From positions 1 to 64,000 of the forward strand of contig QMRV01000001.1 in NCBI GenBank assembly GCA_003649445.1: 64,000 nucleotides of DNA, given 5' to 3'. Origin of the DNA: Thermoprotei archaeon (GTDB lineage: Archaea > Thermoproteota > Thermoprotei > Thermofilales > B15-G2). A program made the position numbers and the translations under genes. The notes under the pieces were generated by a model, which ran no database searches, was not told where the DNA came from, and saw only the letters and a list, made by a program, of their open reading frames with translations. This document shows positions 48,088 to 55,806 of this stretch, piece after piece. Each line of letters opens with the position of its first letter. The stretch's first letter is position 1.

Positions 48088-48483
48088 ATGGACCCTACAA
48101 CTGTTCCTCTACATATGTACTTCCTTCAGCGTTTGGTAATTTCAATCGCGTTCCTAATTCCCCTTATAGTAACTTGGTGGCTCAAGAGCACCCGTTTAAA
48201 GGACACTCCCCGCCCTCTTACCTACATTCTAATAGGTTTCGCTATAGGCTTCCTAGCTAATATTATCATAGGCCTTCTGGGGGCCTATGTTTTTAAACTA
48301 CCATTACTTCCACTGCTACTATATCAAAAAGACCTACCTATGCAGTACCTCAGCCACATAGTATTTATTTACAATACTATATTTAATGTTGCATACGTGG
48401 CTTCGCTATTCGCATCACTCCTACTAGTAACATACGGAATGTATAAGTTAGCGCTATGGAGCTCAGATAAGAGAACTCCGTAG
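48088..48483 (+). CDS. integral membrane protein, unknown
   Basis: 131 residues with about three hydrophobic helices (residues 9-27, 46-72 and 92-122), no signal-peptide cleavage site and no family recognised. It has its own TATA box near 48046. It lies in the accessory segment, with no functional neighbours. Confidence 0.6.
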   Translation: MDPTTVPLHMYFLQRLVISIAFLIPLIVTWWLKSTRLKDTPRPLTYILIGFAIGFLANIIIGLLGAYVFKLPLLPLLLYQKDLPMQYLSHIVFIYNTIFNVAYVASLFASLLLVTYGMYKLALWSSDKRTP

Positions 48484-48782
48484 ATAGTTTCTTATTTAGC
48501 TCATTTAAAGAGACTAAGCCTACATCCTAGTTACAGGTATCCTCTTTACCTTACCAAGATCCTTGTTGTCTGAAAACATGAAACCTTATATCTAACTTCT
48601 TAACAACTTACAATTAGGGATTTCAACAGGAACCTTTAACTATACTGTCACAGCGATAACATTATGATTTACATTCCACTTAGTGCTGCAGTGATTCAGA
48701 AAGTGCTCGCGATGGCTCTTAGTGAAGCCATAGAGCGTACTGTCACATTTTTTAACTTCTATGTAAGTTAGTATAAGCAAAA
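48484..48782. other. intergenic stretch without convincing gene
   Basis: About 300 AT-rich bases. The only open frame is a 35-codon one starting at 48664, without protein-like support. No repeat or stable hairpin stood out. Confidence 0.4.
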
Positions 48783-49050
48783 CTAGCAAAGAATTTATAG
48801 AGAAGGGTGAGAGCAATGCCCAGAAACATCAACAAATAATCTATTTTCTCAAAACAATTCCTTTCTCTCAATATCTTTGCTCCCAGCTAACTTTCTGGTC
48901 TTTTAATTTCATACAGTGTTATCCCCTTTTTATACCCCAGTACCTTATTCTAGGATTTATTTTGCTCTCTTCAACAGCTTGTATATCTTCGTCTTGCTTA
49001 TACCACTCTTTATTGCTCCACCATGGATTAAGATCATTTAAGATTATCTC
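48783..49050 (-). pseudogene. remnant of an archaeal AAA ATPase gene
   Basis: One frame encodes NDLNPWWSNKEWYKQDEDIQ and then AVEESKINPRIRYWGIKRG before a stop. A one-base shift continues it as GITLYEIKRPES. The NPWW...W..DxDI start is a hallmark of the archaeal ATPases related to COG1373, which are often carried by mobile elements. The Walker A region is not recognisable and no start codon remains, so it is a decayed fragment. Confidence 0.5.
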
Positions 49051-49065
49051 GAGACTGTTTTCTCG

Positions 49066-49344
49066 TCACTTTTTACTTCTGAGTCTGCGTTCAAGCAATA
49101 CCACCCTTCTGGAGTTAATGTCTACTTTTGCTCTAAGTTCATCTATAGCTAGCTCTAATTTCCTAACTTTCTTATCTAGCTCTTCTAAGCTCGGGCGCCT
49201 TTTTCTACTATGAACATACTCTTTAAGAGCACAGAGTATTACGGCGTGAACAGTTAATCCCTCCTCCTCAGCTATTTTTTGAAGACTCTTGTACAGTTCT
49301 TTAGGCATATTTACGGGATACCTTACTCTGCTCACACTAAACAT
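49066..49344 (-). CDS. ribbon-helix-helix protein with coiled coil
   Basis: 92 residues. An RHH-like N-terminus (VSRVRYPVNMPKELYKSLQK, then LTVHAVILCALKEY) is followed by a C-terminal Leu-rich coiled coil (residues 52-90). A TATA-like run of TATACTTTAAGTATAAA just upstream is itself nearly symmetric and could be its autoregulatory site. It is typical of crenarchaeal plasmids and viruses. Confidence 0.68.
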   Translation of the reverse strand: MFSVSRVRYPVNMPKELYKSLQKIAEEEGLTVHAVILCALKEYVHSRKRRPSLEELDKKVRKLELAIDELRAKVDINSRRVVLLERRLRSKK

Positions 49345-49950
49345 TTTATACTTAAAGTATAAAAATTTTATACTAAGAGACTAAAAAGATCTTGCTAAAC
49401 AAGGAAATTCATTTTACCATAATTAGCTTCAGACAGAACGATCGCCTTTGCTTAGCTAAGCTCAGTTGCTTTAACCAGAACAGGAAATTGTAGTGGTGTT
49501 CTGCAATGTGTCATTGCAGATTCAATGCAGATCCCACTCCCTACATAATTTTTCTCATTAAGTTGATGTAGTGGGATCTACATTGATCGCTGACCCGAGG
49601 ACACACAAACTCTCCTTCAGTTTTTTAGTTTCTATACCACTAGTCCCACTTTAGGTCTCACATCAATTATCTCTAGATTCTTGGACAGAGACCGCGCGCT
49701 ATATGCTGAAACGCTGCGGCGCCAGCTCGGCTAGATTTACTGCTCGTATTATTTAAATCTTCTTATAAATATTTGATGACATTAAGTTAAGTTTTGCTGT
49801 ATATCTGTAGAACAGACTTTGCAAAATCTTAAACTTAACAGCGCCGAACAACCGCAAGGAAATGCGCCGCACGCTACATAAATTTTTACAAAATACCGAA
49901 AAAGAGAAAAATAGCAGAAATTTTATAAAATATGATGTCCTTTACTTTCT
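49345..49950. other. 606-base gap with inverted repeats
   Basis: Contains TGCAATG-TGT-CATTGCA (49502-49518). It also contains a larger inverted repeat, AGATCCCAC...TACAT (49529-49546) with ATGTA-GTGGGATCT (49566-49579), that leaves only a four-base bulge. No coding frame. A T-rich run follows near 49620. It may be a small RNA or the trace of an element end. Confidence 0.4.
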
Positions 49951-50430
49951 GTGCTCCTGCTAGTGCTCGACGTCTCTAAGGGCCCAGGCGGCACTGTTTT
50001 CGCAGTCATAGTCGTCGAGGAAGGAAGCTATAGAAAACTAAGGTCAATAATCAGTAGCTGGATCAAACACTATAAGGACTTGCCCAGTAGACGAAGAAGA
50101 AAATATTTGCTTGTTTTTGAAAGAAAATTTAATAAAATTAAAGACATGTTGTATTGCTATGGATGTTTTACTAGATTTGATAGTGTTTTAAGGATTATTG
50201 ATTTATTTGCTGGTAAGTCAAAGTTAATTATTGTCGACGATAAGTTTTACACGCTTATCAAAAGCAAATATGGCGGTAAAGTCGTGGCAGAGGGGAAAGC
50301 AAAGCCCTATTATTCAGCATTTATTTTACTCGCCGATAATTTAGCTAACTTAGTGAGAATTAAACTAAGTAAAGCGAAGTCTACTCTAAACAAATATAAG
50401 ATACTCGAAGAATACAGGAAGAAGAAATGA
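49951..50430 (+). CDS. conserved-looking orphan, possibly RNase H-like fold
   Basis: 159 residues from a GTG, with TTTTATAAAATAT about 28 bases upstream (leaderless). It opens LLLVLDVSKGPGGTVFAVIV, a strand-Asp-strand pattern like RNase H-fold proteins, and later has KSKLIIVDDKFYTLIK. The basic C-terminus suggests nucleic acid binding. I do not recognise a family. Confidence 0.5.
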   Translation: MLLLVLDVSKGPGGTVFAVIVVEEGSYRKLRSIISSWIKHYKDLPSRRRRKYLLVFERKFNKIKDMLYCYGCFTRFDSVLRIIDLFAGKSKLIIVDDKFYTLIKSKYGGKVVAEGKAKPYYSAFILLADNLANLVRIKLSKAKSTLNKYKILEEYRKKK

Positions 50431-50540
50431 CCCCTCACTCAGCGGGCCCATCGGACCCCCAGCTCATCTACACATCGCCAGGGTCGCCTCCGCCCGCATC
50501 ATGCCCCGGGGCCCATCGGGCACAAAGCCCTCAAACACTA
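50431..50540 (-). ncRNA. GC-rich RNA candidate
   Basis: A sharply GC-rich patch in AT-rich DNA. On the minus strand it lies about 25 bases after a TTTTTATATC box. It can form GGGC/GCCC and GGGCCCC/GGGGTCC stems, and has ATGATGC and CTGA that could be C and D boxes, though their spacing is too long for a standard guide. An 11-base direct repeat GGGCCCATCGG occurs at 50444 and 50509 on the plus strand. Confidence 0.35.
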
Positions 50541-50765
50541 TCTCGCCGCAAACGATATAAAAATTACGTTTTAAGCAAAAAGTATTGTTTCTCACGAAGC
50601 CTCTCCTTTATCTTTAATTGTTTGCTAGCCGTCAGCACACATGCAGCATATGAGGCTATTTTCTTACTGCGGGAACGTCCGCTCTTGTGCCAGGTTTTCG
50701 CTTATGTTCGGGTTTATAAGTCTCAGCTGAAGCCGCTGTGAGGAAAGTAGACGGCGGGTGAGACT

Positions 50766-51035
50766 TTGAGGTGTTTCCGCCTAGACAGGCCCTGCGCCTT
50801 TAGAGACCAGAAAGGCTTCTGCCAGTTCAGCTCTCAGGTGATCACCGAGGACTGTCCTGAAGACTGCCCATATCTCTGGAGACAGTTCTTCGGGAAGAAA
50901 AGTAGCAGCAGACTGCACAGTTCTCTGCGTATACGAGCTCCCAGACGAGTGCCCGAAGAAACGCCGCCTCCTAGAAAAGGCTCTGAGAAAATGAAAAATA
51001 CCCTTTTATTCAAAGTTTTCAGTATTTTGCTATAA
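50766..51035 (+). CDS. cysteine-rich small protein
   Basis: 89 residues. The first half has five regularly placed cysteines (C3, C10, C19, C30, C34) in CFRLDRPCAFRDQKGFCQF and EDCPEDCPYLWRQFF, which looks like a metal-binding fold. The second half is basic and low complexity and may be an out-of-frame extension. No family recognised. Confidence 0.5.
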   Translation: MRCFRLDRPCAFRDQKGFCQFSSQVITEDCPEDCPYLWRQFFGKKSSSRLHSSLRIRAPRRVPEETPPPRKGSEKMKNTLLFKVFSILL

Positions 51036-51086
51036 ATCTCTATATTCTTGACTAAAGTATTATACTAACTTTTACTCTTATTCCTT

Positions 51087-51971
51087 TTAAATATCTCTGA
51101 TGATCTTTTGCAATACTCTGCATGTAAGATCCCGCGTCTGAATTAGTTCGTCTAACACTTCGGCTTTAGAATCCAAATTTTTCATCATGCCGAGAAGAAT
51201 ACGTTTAACTCTCAACCCATGTGCCCCTATTACGGATCTACGCTTATAAATTCTCTTGATTAGCTCTTTATCCTGTGTCGAGAGCTCGAAGCCGTGCTTA
51301 GTAAGGACATTAATTATGCTCCCAGCAGAATCTACCTTAAGTTTAGAAATATTATTTCCCCTAACGTAAGCATAAATATAGCTTAGTGACTCCAAGATTC
51401 TGCACAACTGAACTAGCTTTTCTTCCATTGATAAAATTTCGTGCTCACGGGCTAAATCAGCGAGAACAATCTTTAAGACTTCTATTAGCCTCTTATCGCT
51501 CAGCTTTGACAGTTTATTAAGCTTTTTAAAGGACTCCTTCACGCAGTTCCATGACTTCGTCCTCTTCTTCCCCGCTGGAAGGAAAAACAGCGTATACTCT
51601 GAATTCACTATAGTGCCTGAAGGTTTTAGTGAGCCAGTGTCACCTAAGGGATTCAGCCCAGAGCTCATGCGGGTTACCATCCTTAATGCTGTGGACGAGT
51701 CTGGCCATATAGCATCCACGTGATATACTGCATTGATAATGACCATATCTGGGTCATATACCTTTAATAGTCCTACAGCTTTTCGGAGTTTTTTCAGAGC
51801 TTCACTATGAAGTATACAATGTGCTTCGTATATACTCCACCTTCTCGGATCCGGCTGTAAATCAACAGCAAAAACCGTCTCTATACATAAATCTTCAAGT
51901 GGAGATAACAAAGCTACATCCGAAATCGTCGATGAAGCTGGTGTGTGACCATTAGTCGCCAATATGGCCAT
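51087..51971 (-). CDS. HEPN-like protein of the accessory cluster
   Basis: 294 residues. The C-terminal helical half contains IYKRRSVIGAHGL (R245...H251), matching the Rx4-6H signature of HEPN RNases and toxins, preceded by long helices as in ApeA-like HEPN domains. The N-terminal half (about 1-150) has mixed strands and no recognised fold. It lies 81 bases downstream of an AAA-type ATPase gene on the same strand, so an ATPase-plus-HEPN-effector pair is possible. Enzymatic activity is not proven by sequence. Confidence 0.5.
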   Translation of the reverse strand: MAILATNGHTPASSTISDVALLSPLEDLCIETVFAVDLQPDPRRWSIYEAHCILHSEALKKLRKAVGLLKVYDPDMVIINAVYHVDAIWPDSSTALRMVTRMSSGLNPLGDTGSLKPSGTIVNSEYTLFFLPAGKKRTKSWNCVKESFKKLNKLSKLSDKRLIEVLKIVLADLAREHEILSMEEKLVQLCRILESLSYIYAYVRGNNISKLKVDSAGSIINVLTKHGFELSTQDKELIKRIYKRRSVIGAHGLRVKRILLGMMKNLDSKAEVLDELIQTRDLTCRVLQKIIRDI

Positions 51972-52052
51972 AGCGATAGTTCTTGAAGAATCTCTTCCTT
52001 AAAGCCTGAACTATTTAATTTAATGCAGACAAAGTGTATCATCAGTATTCTT

Positions 52053-53648
52053 TTATTCTTCTATAGGAAATCTCATAGGAATACCTTGTTTCTTAGATAA
52101 TTCACGTGCAACAGTTTTTCTTTCATCATCATTAGTGAGTGTAGGTAGGAGTAGTAGCATTTTCAATTCTTCGGTATCGGGTTTGAAGTCTAACAATAGG
52201 TATTTGCGGCTAATTGATCTTAGATGCTCCTCTACTTCTTCTTTCATTAGAGCCGGTGTTCCCGCTAGAACTACCAATACGTTCTCTCCTATTATCTCAC
52301 TTAGTTTCTCTTTTAGCTGATCTTTAGTTAAAGGCTCATTGCTTGCAAGTATTTTAACAGAATATATACCATCTTCAATATTGACAATAAGTTCTTCGCT
52401 TCCTGATAGCGATAGTTCATAAGCAGGTTCTAGTCCTAATAGATTCAAGAACTCAAATACCGCTTCTTCTGTTTTTCTGTAAAACTCTTCACTTGACAAT
52501 TTACTTATATCAATAGGTTTAGAGAGAACTCTTCTTCTAATTACTTCTAGGGGCGCCTTGCTTTCATACCATTTTATTATCTCATTAGTTACTATCTGCA
52601 CTACTTCTCCTCTACGCCCTCCTGTTTCCTCATATATCTTCTGATACCATTCTTCTGGAAAAATAGGTATTATATCAGTTTTATATACTATTGAAGCTAC
52701 TTTAGATATTTTTTCTACTAACTTTTTAATATCTTCTATTGTAAAATCTTTGATAGCCAGCTCAAACAGCTTGAATCTATTTAAACTATCATACTCTACT
52801 AGGATATCATTTAGTCTCTTTTTCTCGCATGCTAGAACTAGAAGAAGGCTTGGTATATCTCTTTCATAAAGCGACATAAGTAGTGAAAGGAATCGCTGTC
52901 TTTTAGAAAAGTCCTCTATTCCTAGTACTTCTAGCTCGTCTATTAATAATATGGATATTCCTGCCTGACTCAAAGTTTTTAGCATAAAAGCTAACTGCGC
53001 TAGAGCGTCATGTTCAGAGAGATTAGGAAGAATTATCGTATGTAGATACTCTTTCTTCTCGAACAGTTTTTTAAGTCGATCCTCGGCGTCAACATCTCCT
53101 TTAGCAGCTTTAATCAAGAGCTTGGATATTTCTTTGCCGAAAATTCTACTCATGCTTTTCAGAGTTCTTTCTTCGAAGTTTTCTGGACTTATAGTAGATT
53201 CGATTTTCATTATCTGTGATGCTAGTCCTATCCAAGGAGCCGGGCCTCCCTCTATTATAATACCTTTAATAATGTTTATCCACGAAATGCCCTGTTCTCT
53301 CAGCGAAATATATGGACAAAGAGCCACTCTAACTTTATCAAAAGGCGGCACTTTTTCTTCAGCATATTCTTTAATAAGCTGCAAGGCGAAAGTTTTTCCT
53401 CCTCTAAAGGGAGCTGTTATTACCACTACTTCAGGTCTTCCAGACTCTTTTACACAGTCTACTTTTTCTGATATAGCCTCGATAATGTCGTCAACTGCTA
53501 CAGCTATTGTTGAAGGAGAAGGAGGCACAACACCATTTTTACAATGGTTTAGTATTTTTGCTGCATCTATCTTTTCGGCCATTTTCTGCTCGAATGCCAC
53601 TTTTATCTGAGAAATTTTCTGCAGAATTTTTACAATATCTCTAGACAA
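52053..53648 (-). CDS. AAA-type P-loop ATPase, unknown system
   Basis: 531 residues. Walker A is a variant, APFRGGKT near residue 79. Walker B is ISILLIDELEVL near 233. An ATPase core continues to about 375 (ETGGRRGEVVQIV as the sensor-2-like region), followed by a strand-rich C-terminal domain. It resembles BrxC/BrxD-like or ORC-like ATPases in layout, but no name is safe. Overlaps the winged-helix gene by 19 bases. Confidence 0.65.
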   Translation of the reverse strand: MSRDIVKILQKISQIKVAFEQKMAEKIDAAKILNHCKNGVVPPSPSTIAVAVDDIIEAISEKVDCVKESGRPEVVVITAPFRGGKTFALQLIKEYAEEKVPPFDKVRVALCPYISLREQGISWINIIKGIIIEGGPAPWIGLASQIMKIESTISPENFEERTLKSMSRIFGKEISKLLIKAAKGDVDAEDRLKKLFEKKEYLHTIILPNLSEHDALAQLAFMLKTLSQAGISILLIDELEVLGIEDFSKRQRFLSLLMSLYERDIPSLLLVLACEKKRLNDILVEYDSLNRFKLFELAIKDFTIEDIKKLVEKISKVASIVYKTDIIPIFPEEWYQKIYEETGGRRGEVVQIVTNEIIKWYESKAPLEVIRRRVLSKPIDISKLSSEEFYRKTEEAVFEFLNLLGLEPAYELSLSGSEELIVNIEDGIYSVKILASNEPLTKDQLKEKLSEIIGENVLVVLAGTPALMKEEVEEHLRSISRKYLLLDFKPDTEELKMLLLLPTLTNDDERKTVARELSKKQGIPMRFPIEE

Positions 53649-54166
53649 ACTACATCACCTCTAGCTCTATACACTCGAATACGAGGATCTATTTTTCTTA
53701 ATTCAAACAAGGCAATTTTAAATCTCAAGGGGTCTATTTTGATGCCCATTTCTTCTTCAACTAGAGTTCTTAGAATATTATCCTCTGCTACACTATAGCC
53801 TGCAGCTTTAAGCTTCTCGTATGACTTCAAAACAGCCTCGTGTAGCTTATTTAAATCTATTTTTTCTGCGTAAATCAATCTCTTTTCTAGACGCTCAAGC
53901 TTCAAATTAATGTCTCTAAATAGCTCCCTCACAGAATCTTCCACTATTTTATAAGTCAAGTATACTTTATAACCTCTACCAACTCTAATTTCCATTATAT
54001 ATCCTTTTTCCTTGAGACTCTCGTAAGCTTTAGCGTACTCCTCTCCTAAATTGGTTATCTTTGACTTACTTATTCCGCTAAAATAGTGTTTCTTCAGAAG
54101 CTCTAACAACTTTCTTTCATAAACTGACAACTCCTCCATAGCCTGTTCACTTGTACTCCTTTTCAA
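53630..54166 (-). CDS. winged-helix protein with coiled coil
   Basis: 178 residues. An N-terminal winged helix (about 12-70: LSVYERKLLELLKKHYFSG...YAKAYESLKEKGYI) is followed by a coiled coil (75-130) and a second helical domain. It probably acts with the overlapping ATPase, since ATPase and winged-helix proteins in overlapping genes usually form complexes. No family name known to me. Confidence 0.65.
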   Translation of the reverse strand: MKRSTSEQAMEELSVYERKLLELLKKHYFSGISKSKITNLGEEYAKAYESLKEKGYIMEIRVGRGYKVYLTYKIVEDSVRELFRDINLKLERLEKRLIYAEKIDLNKLHEAVLKSYEKLKAAGYSVAEDNILRTLVEEEMGIKIDPLRFKIALFELRKIDPRIRVYRARGDVVCLEIL

Positions 54167-54470
54167 CTACTATCAATAATGTACGTGTTTTTAGGACCGC
54201 TTTTACTTGTTTACGCTTTAATTCAAAAGGCAAAATAAATTCTTTATAAAAATCTCTCCCCTCAATATCAGTAGCGGTTACATGTATGCGATTTCCGTGG
54301 ACTTTGACCTTAACATCCTCTTTTCTCACAGGAGGCAACTCTATAATAATTTTAACACACTTCCCGTCATCGTAAATCTCGCTGTAGGGCTCCTCTATTA
54401 ACCAGTAACCACTTCTTCGTACTCCAAAGTCATCAAACCAGTCATAATCCTCCTCGAACCCTGAACTCAC
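54147..54470 (-). CDS. hsp20: small heat shock protein (Hsp20/alpha-crystallin)
   Basis: 107 residues. The alpha-crystallin domain is visible as CVKIIIELPPVRKEDVKVKV, then HGNRIHVTATD and a beta sandwich ending LLIVVEKEYK. The usual IxI C-terminal tail is absent. First gene of a four-gene run that overlaps the winged-helix gene by 20 bases. Chaperone function, possibly for the downstream ATPase complex or simply shared transcription. Confidence 0.82.
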   Translation of the reverse strand: MSSGFEEDYDWFDDFGVRRSGYWLIEEPYSEIYDDGKCVKIIIELPPVRKEDVKVKVHGNRIHVTATDIEGRDFYKEFILPFELKRKQVKAVLKTRTLLIVVEKEYK

Positions 54471-54629
54471 GATAAAACTATTGCGCAGTCTCTTAGAAAA
54501 ACATTTCCTCTAATGTCTGCACCTAATTAGGCCCACATATTAGCAGTATATTTATTTTGAAAATCTCCCGATATTCGCTTCAAATACTTCGCAGACATCA
54601 TTATTTAAATACTTAACGAAAAGAATACG

Positions 54630-54983
54630 ATGTCTTACTTTGTTGCAGACTCCTCGGGACTTGAATGCATCTACAGAATCATCAAAAAGAATAAAACTCC
54701 TTTAGCTAGATACAATATAATTCATGTCTCTTCTGAGACCGCTTCTTCCTCAAGAATCAGCGGCAAATTCGCCAAAAAGCACCTAGTAGTGCATAAAGTA
54801 CCAGCACTTAAAATAATGAAAACTATGAACTTACTCAAAGTGAGCTATGAAACAGCCTCGGCCCTATCATTAGCTAAAAGACTAAATGCAATATATCTAA
54901 CTGCAAGCAAAGAAGCATACATTAAAGCCCGTAAATATGGACTAAAAGCTCTTTTAGTTGAGTATTCACTAAATACTGTTTAG
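54630..54983 (+). CDS. PIN-like protein, degenerate
   Basis: 117 residues. YFVADSSGLECIYRII matches the first-strand Asp of PIN nucleases, and YETASALSLAKRLNAIYLTASKEAYIKARKYGLKALLVEY matches their C-terminal half. The usual acidic D(D/E) after the LT strand is replaced (TASKEA), so nuclease activity is doubtful. Plus-strand gene directly upstream of trmI. Confidence 0.5.
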   Translation: MSYFVADSSGLECIYRIIKKNKTPLARYNIIHVSSETASSSRISGKFAKKHLVVHKVPALKIMKTMNLLKVSYETASALSLAKRLNAIYLTASKEAYIKARKYGLKALLVEYSLNTV

Positions 54984-55034
54984 CTCCTTGAGAACAAAAT
55001 ATTAATTTCCTGAGACTAAAATGTATGCTTAGCA

Positions 55035-55805
55035 ATGAGCGAAGACGTAATTAAGGAAGGCGACCACATTCTGCTTTATTACAATAGAAGGAAAAAATTC
55101 TTAGTTAAAGTAATTGCTGACAAAAAAATTCATACACATAAGGGCATAGTAAACTGTAGCGACATAATAGGCAAAAAATACGGCGAAATCATTAAAACAC
55201 ATGTAGGCGAAGAATTCATTTTATCGAAACCTATCTTTCCAGATTATTTAGCTAAGTTCAAAAGAGCTACTCAAGTAATACATCCTAAGGACCTGTCTCT
55301 TATTGTATTTTTAAGCGGAATAGGACCTGGATCTATCGTAGTCGAAGCAGGAACAGGATCGGGATTCCTTACAGCAACGCTAGCCTACTATGTAAGACCG
55401 GAAGGAAAAGTTTACAGCTACGAAGTAAGGAGAGACTTTCTCGAAGTAGCTAAGAGAAACTTAAAGCTATGCGGCCTCTTAGACTACGTCATCTTAAAAC
55501 ATAAGAATATAGCAGAAGGAATAGACGAGAAAAATGTAGATGCAGTAATACTAGATATGCCCAATCCTTGGGACGTAGTAGCCCATGCCAAAAGTGCGCT
55601 TAGACACGGTGGCGTCTTCGCTTCATTTTCACCAACTATAAATCAAGTTGAAAAAGTTGTTGAAACTTTACGTGAAGAAAACTTTATGGAAATAACTTCG
55701 CTAGAGGTCTTTCTAAGGAAAATAAAGGTCGAGAAAGGAGAGACTAGGCCAGAAACCTTTATGATAGCTCACACAGGCTATCTTGTTTTCGCAAGAAAAC
55801 CTTAA
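55035..55805 (+). CDS. trmI: tRNA (adenine-57/58-N1)-methyltransferase TrmI
   Basis: 256 residues. An N-terminal beta domain is followed by a Rossmann methyltransferase. The SAM loop is VVEAGTGSGFLTATLAYYV near 109, VYSYEVRRDF is the next acidic motif, and LDMPNPWDVV is motif IV. Archaeal TrmI makes m1A57/58 in the T arm. Convergent with argS, two bases apart. Confidence 0.93.
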   Translation: MSEDVIKEGDHILLYYNRRKKFLVKVIADKKIHTHKGIVNCSDIIGKKYGEIIKTHVGEEFILSKPIFPDYLAKFKRATQVIHPKDLSLIVFLSGIGPGSIVVEAGTGSGFLTATLAYYVRPEGKVYSYEVRRDFLEVAKRNLKLCGLLDYVILKHKNIAEGIDEKNVDAVILDMPNPWDVVAHAKSALRHGGVFASFSPTINQVEKVVETLREENFMEITSLEVFLRKIKVEKGETRPETFMIAHTGYLVFARKP

Positions 55806-55806
55806 G

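Noticed and set aside
50427..50741. 104-codon plus-strand frame over the GC-rich patch
   Set aside because: It has a low-complexity Pro/Ser start, no domain, and crosses the probable RNA element.
50740..50748. GAGGAAAGT, reminiscent of the conserved start region of RNase P RNA
   Set aside because: The following bases do not continue the conserved region, and no matching ACAGAA partner or P4 pairing is visible nearby.
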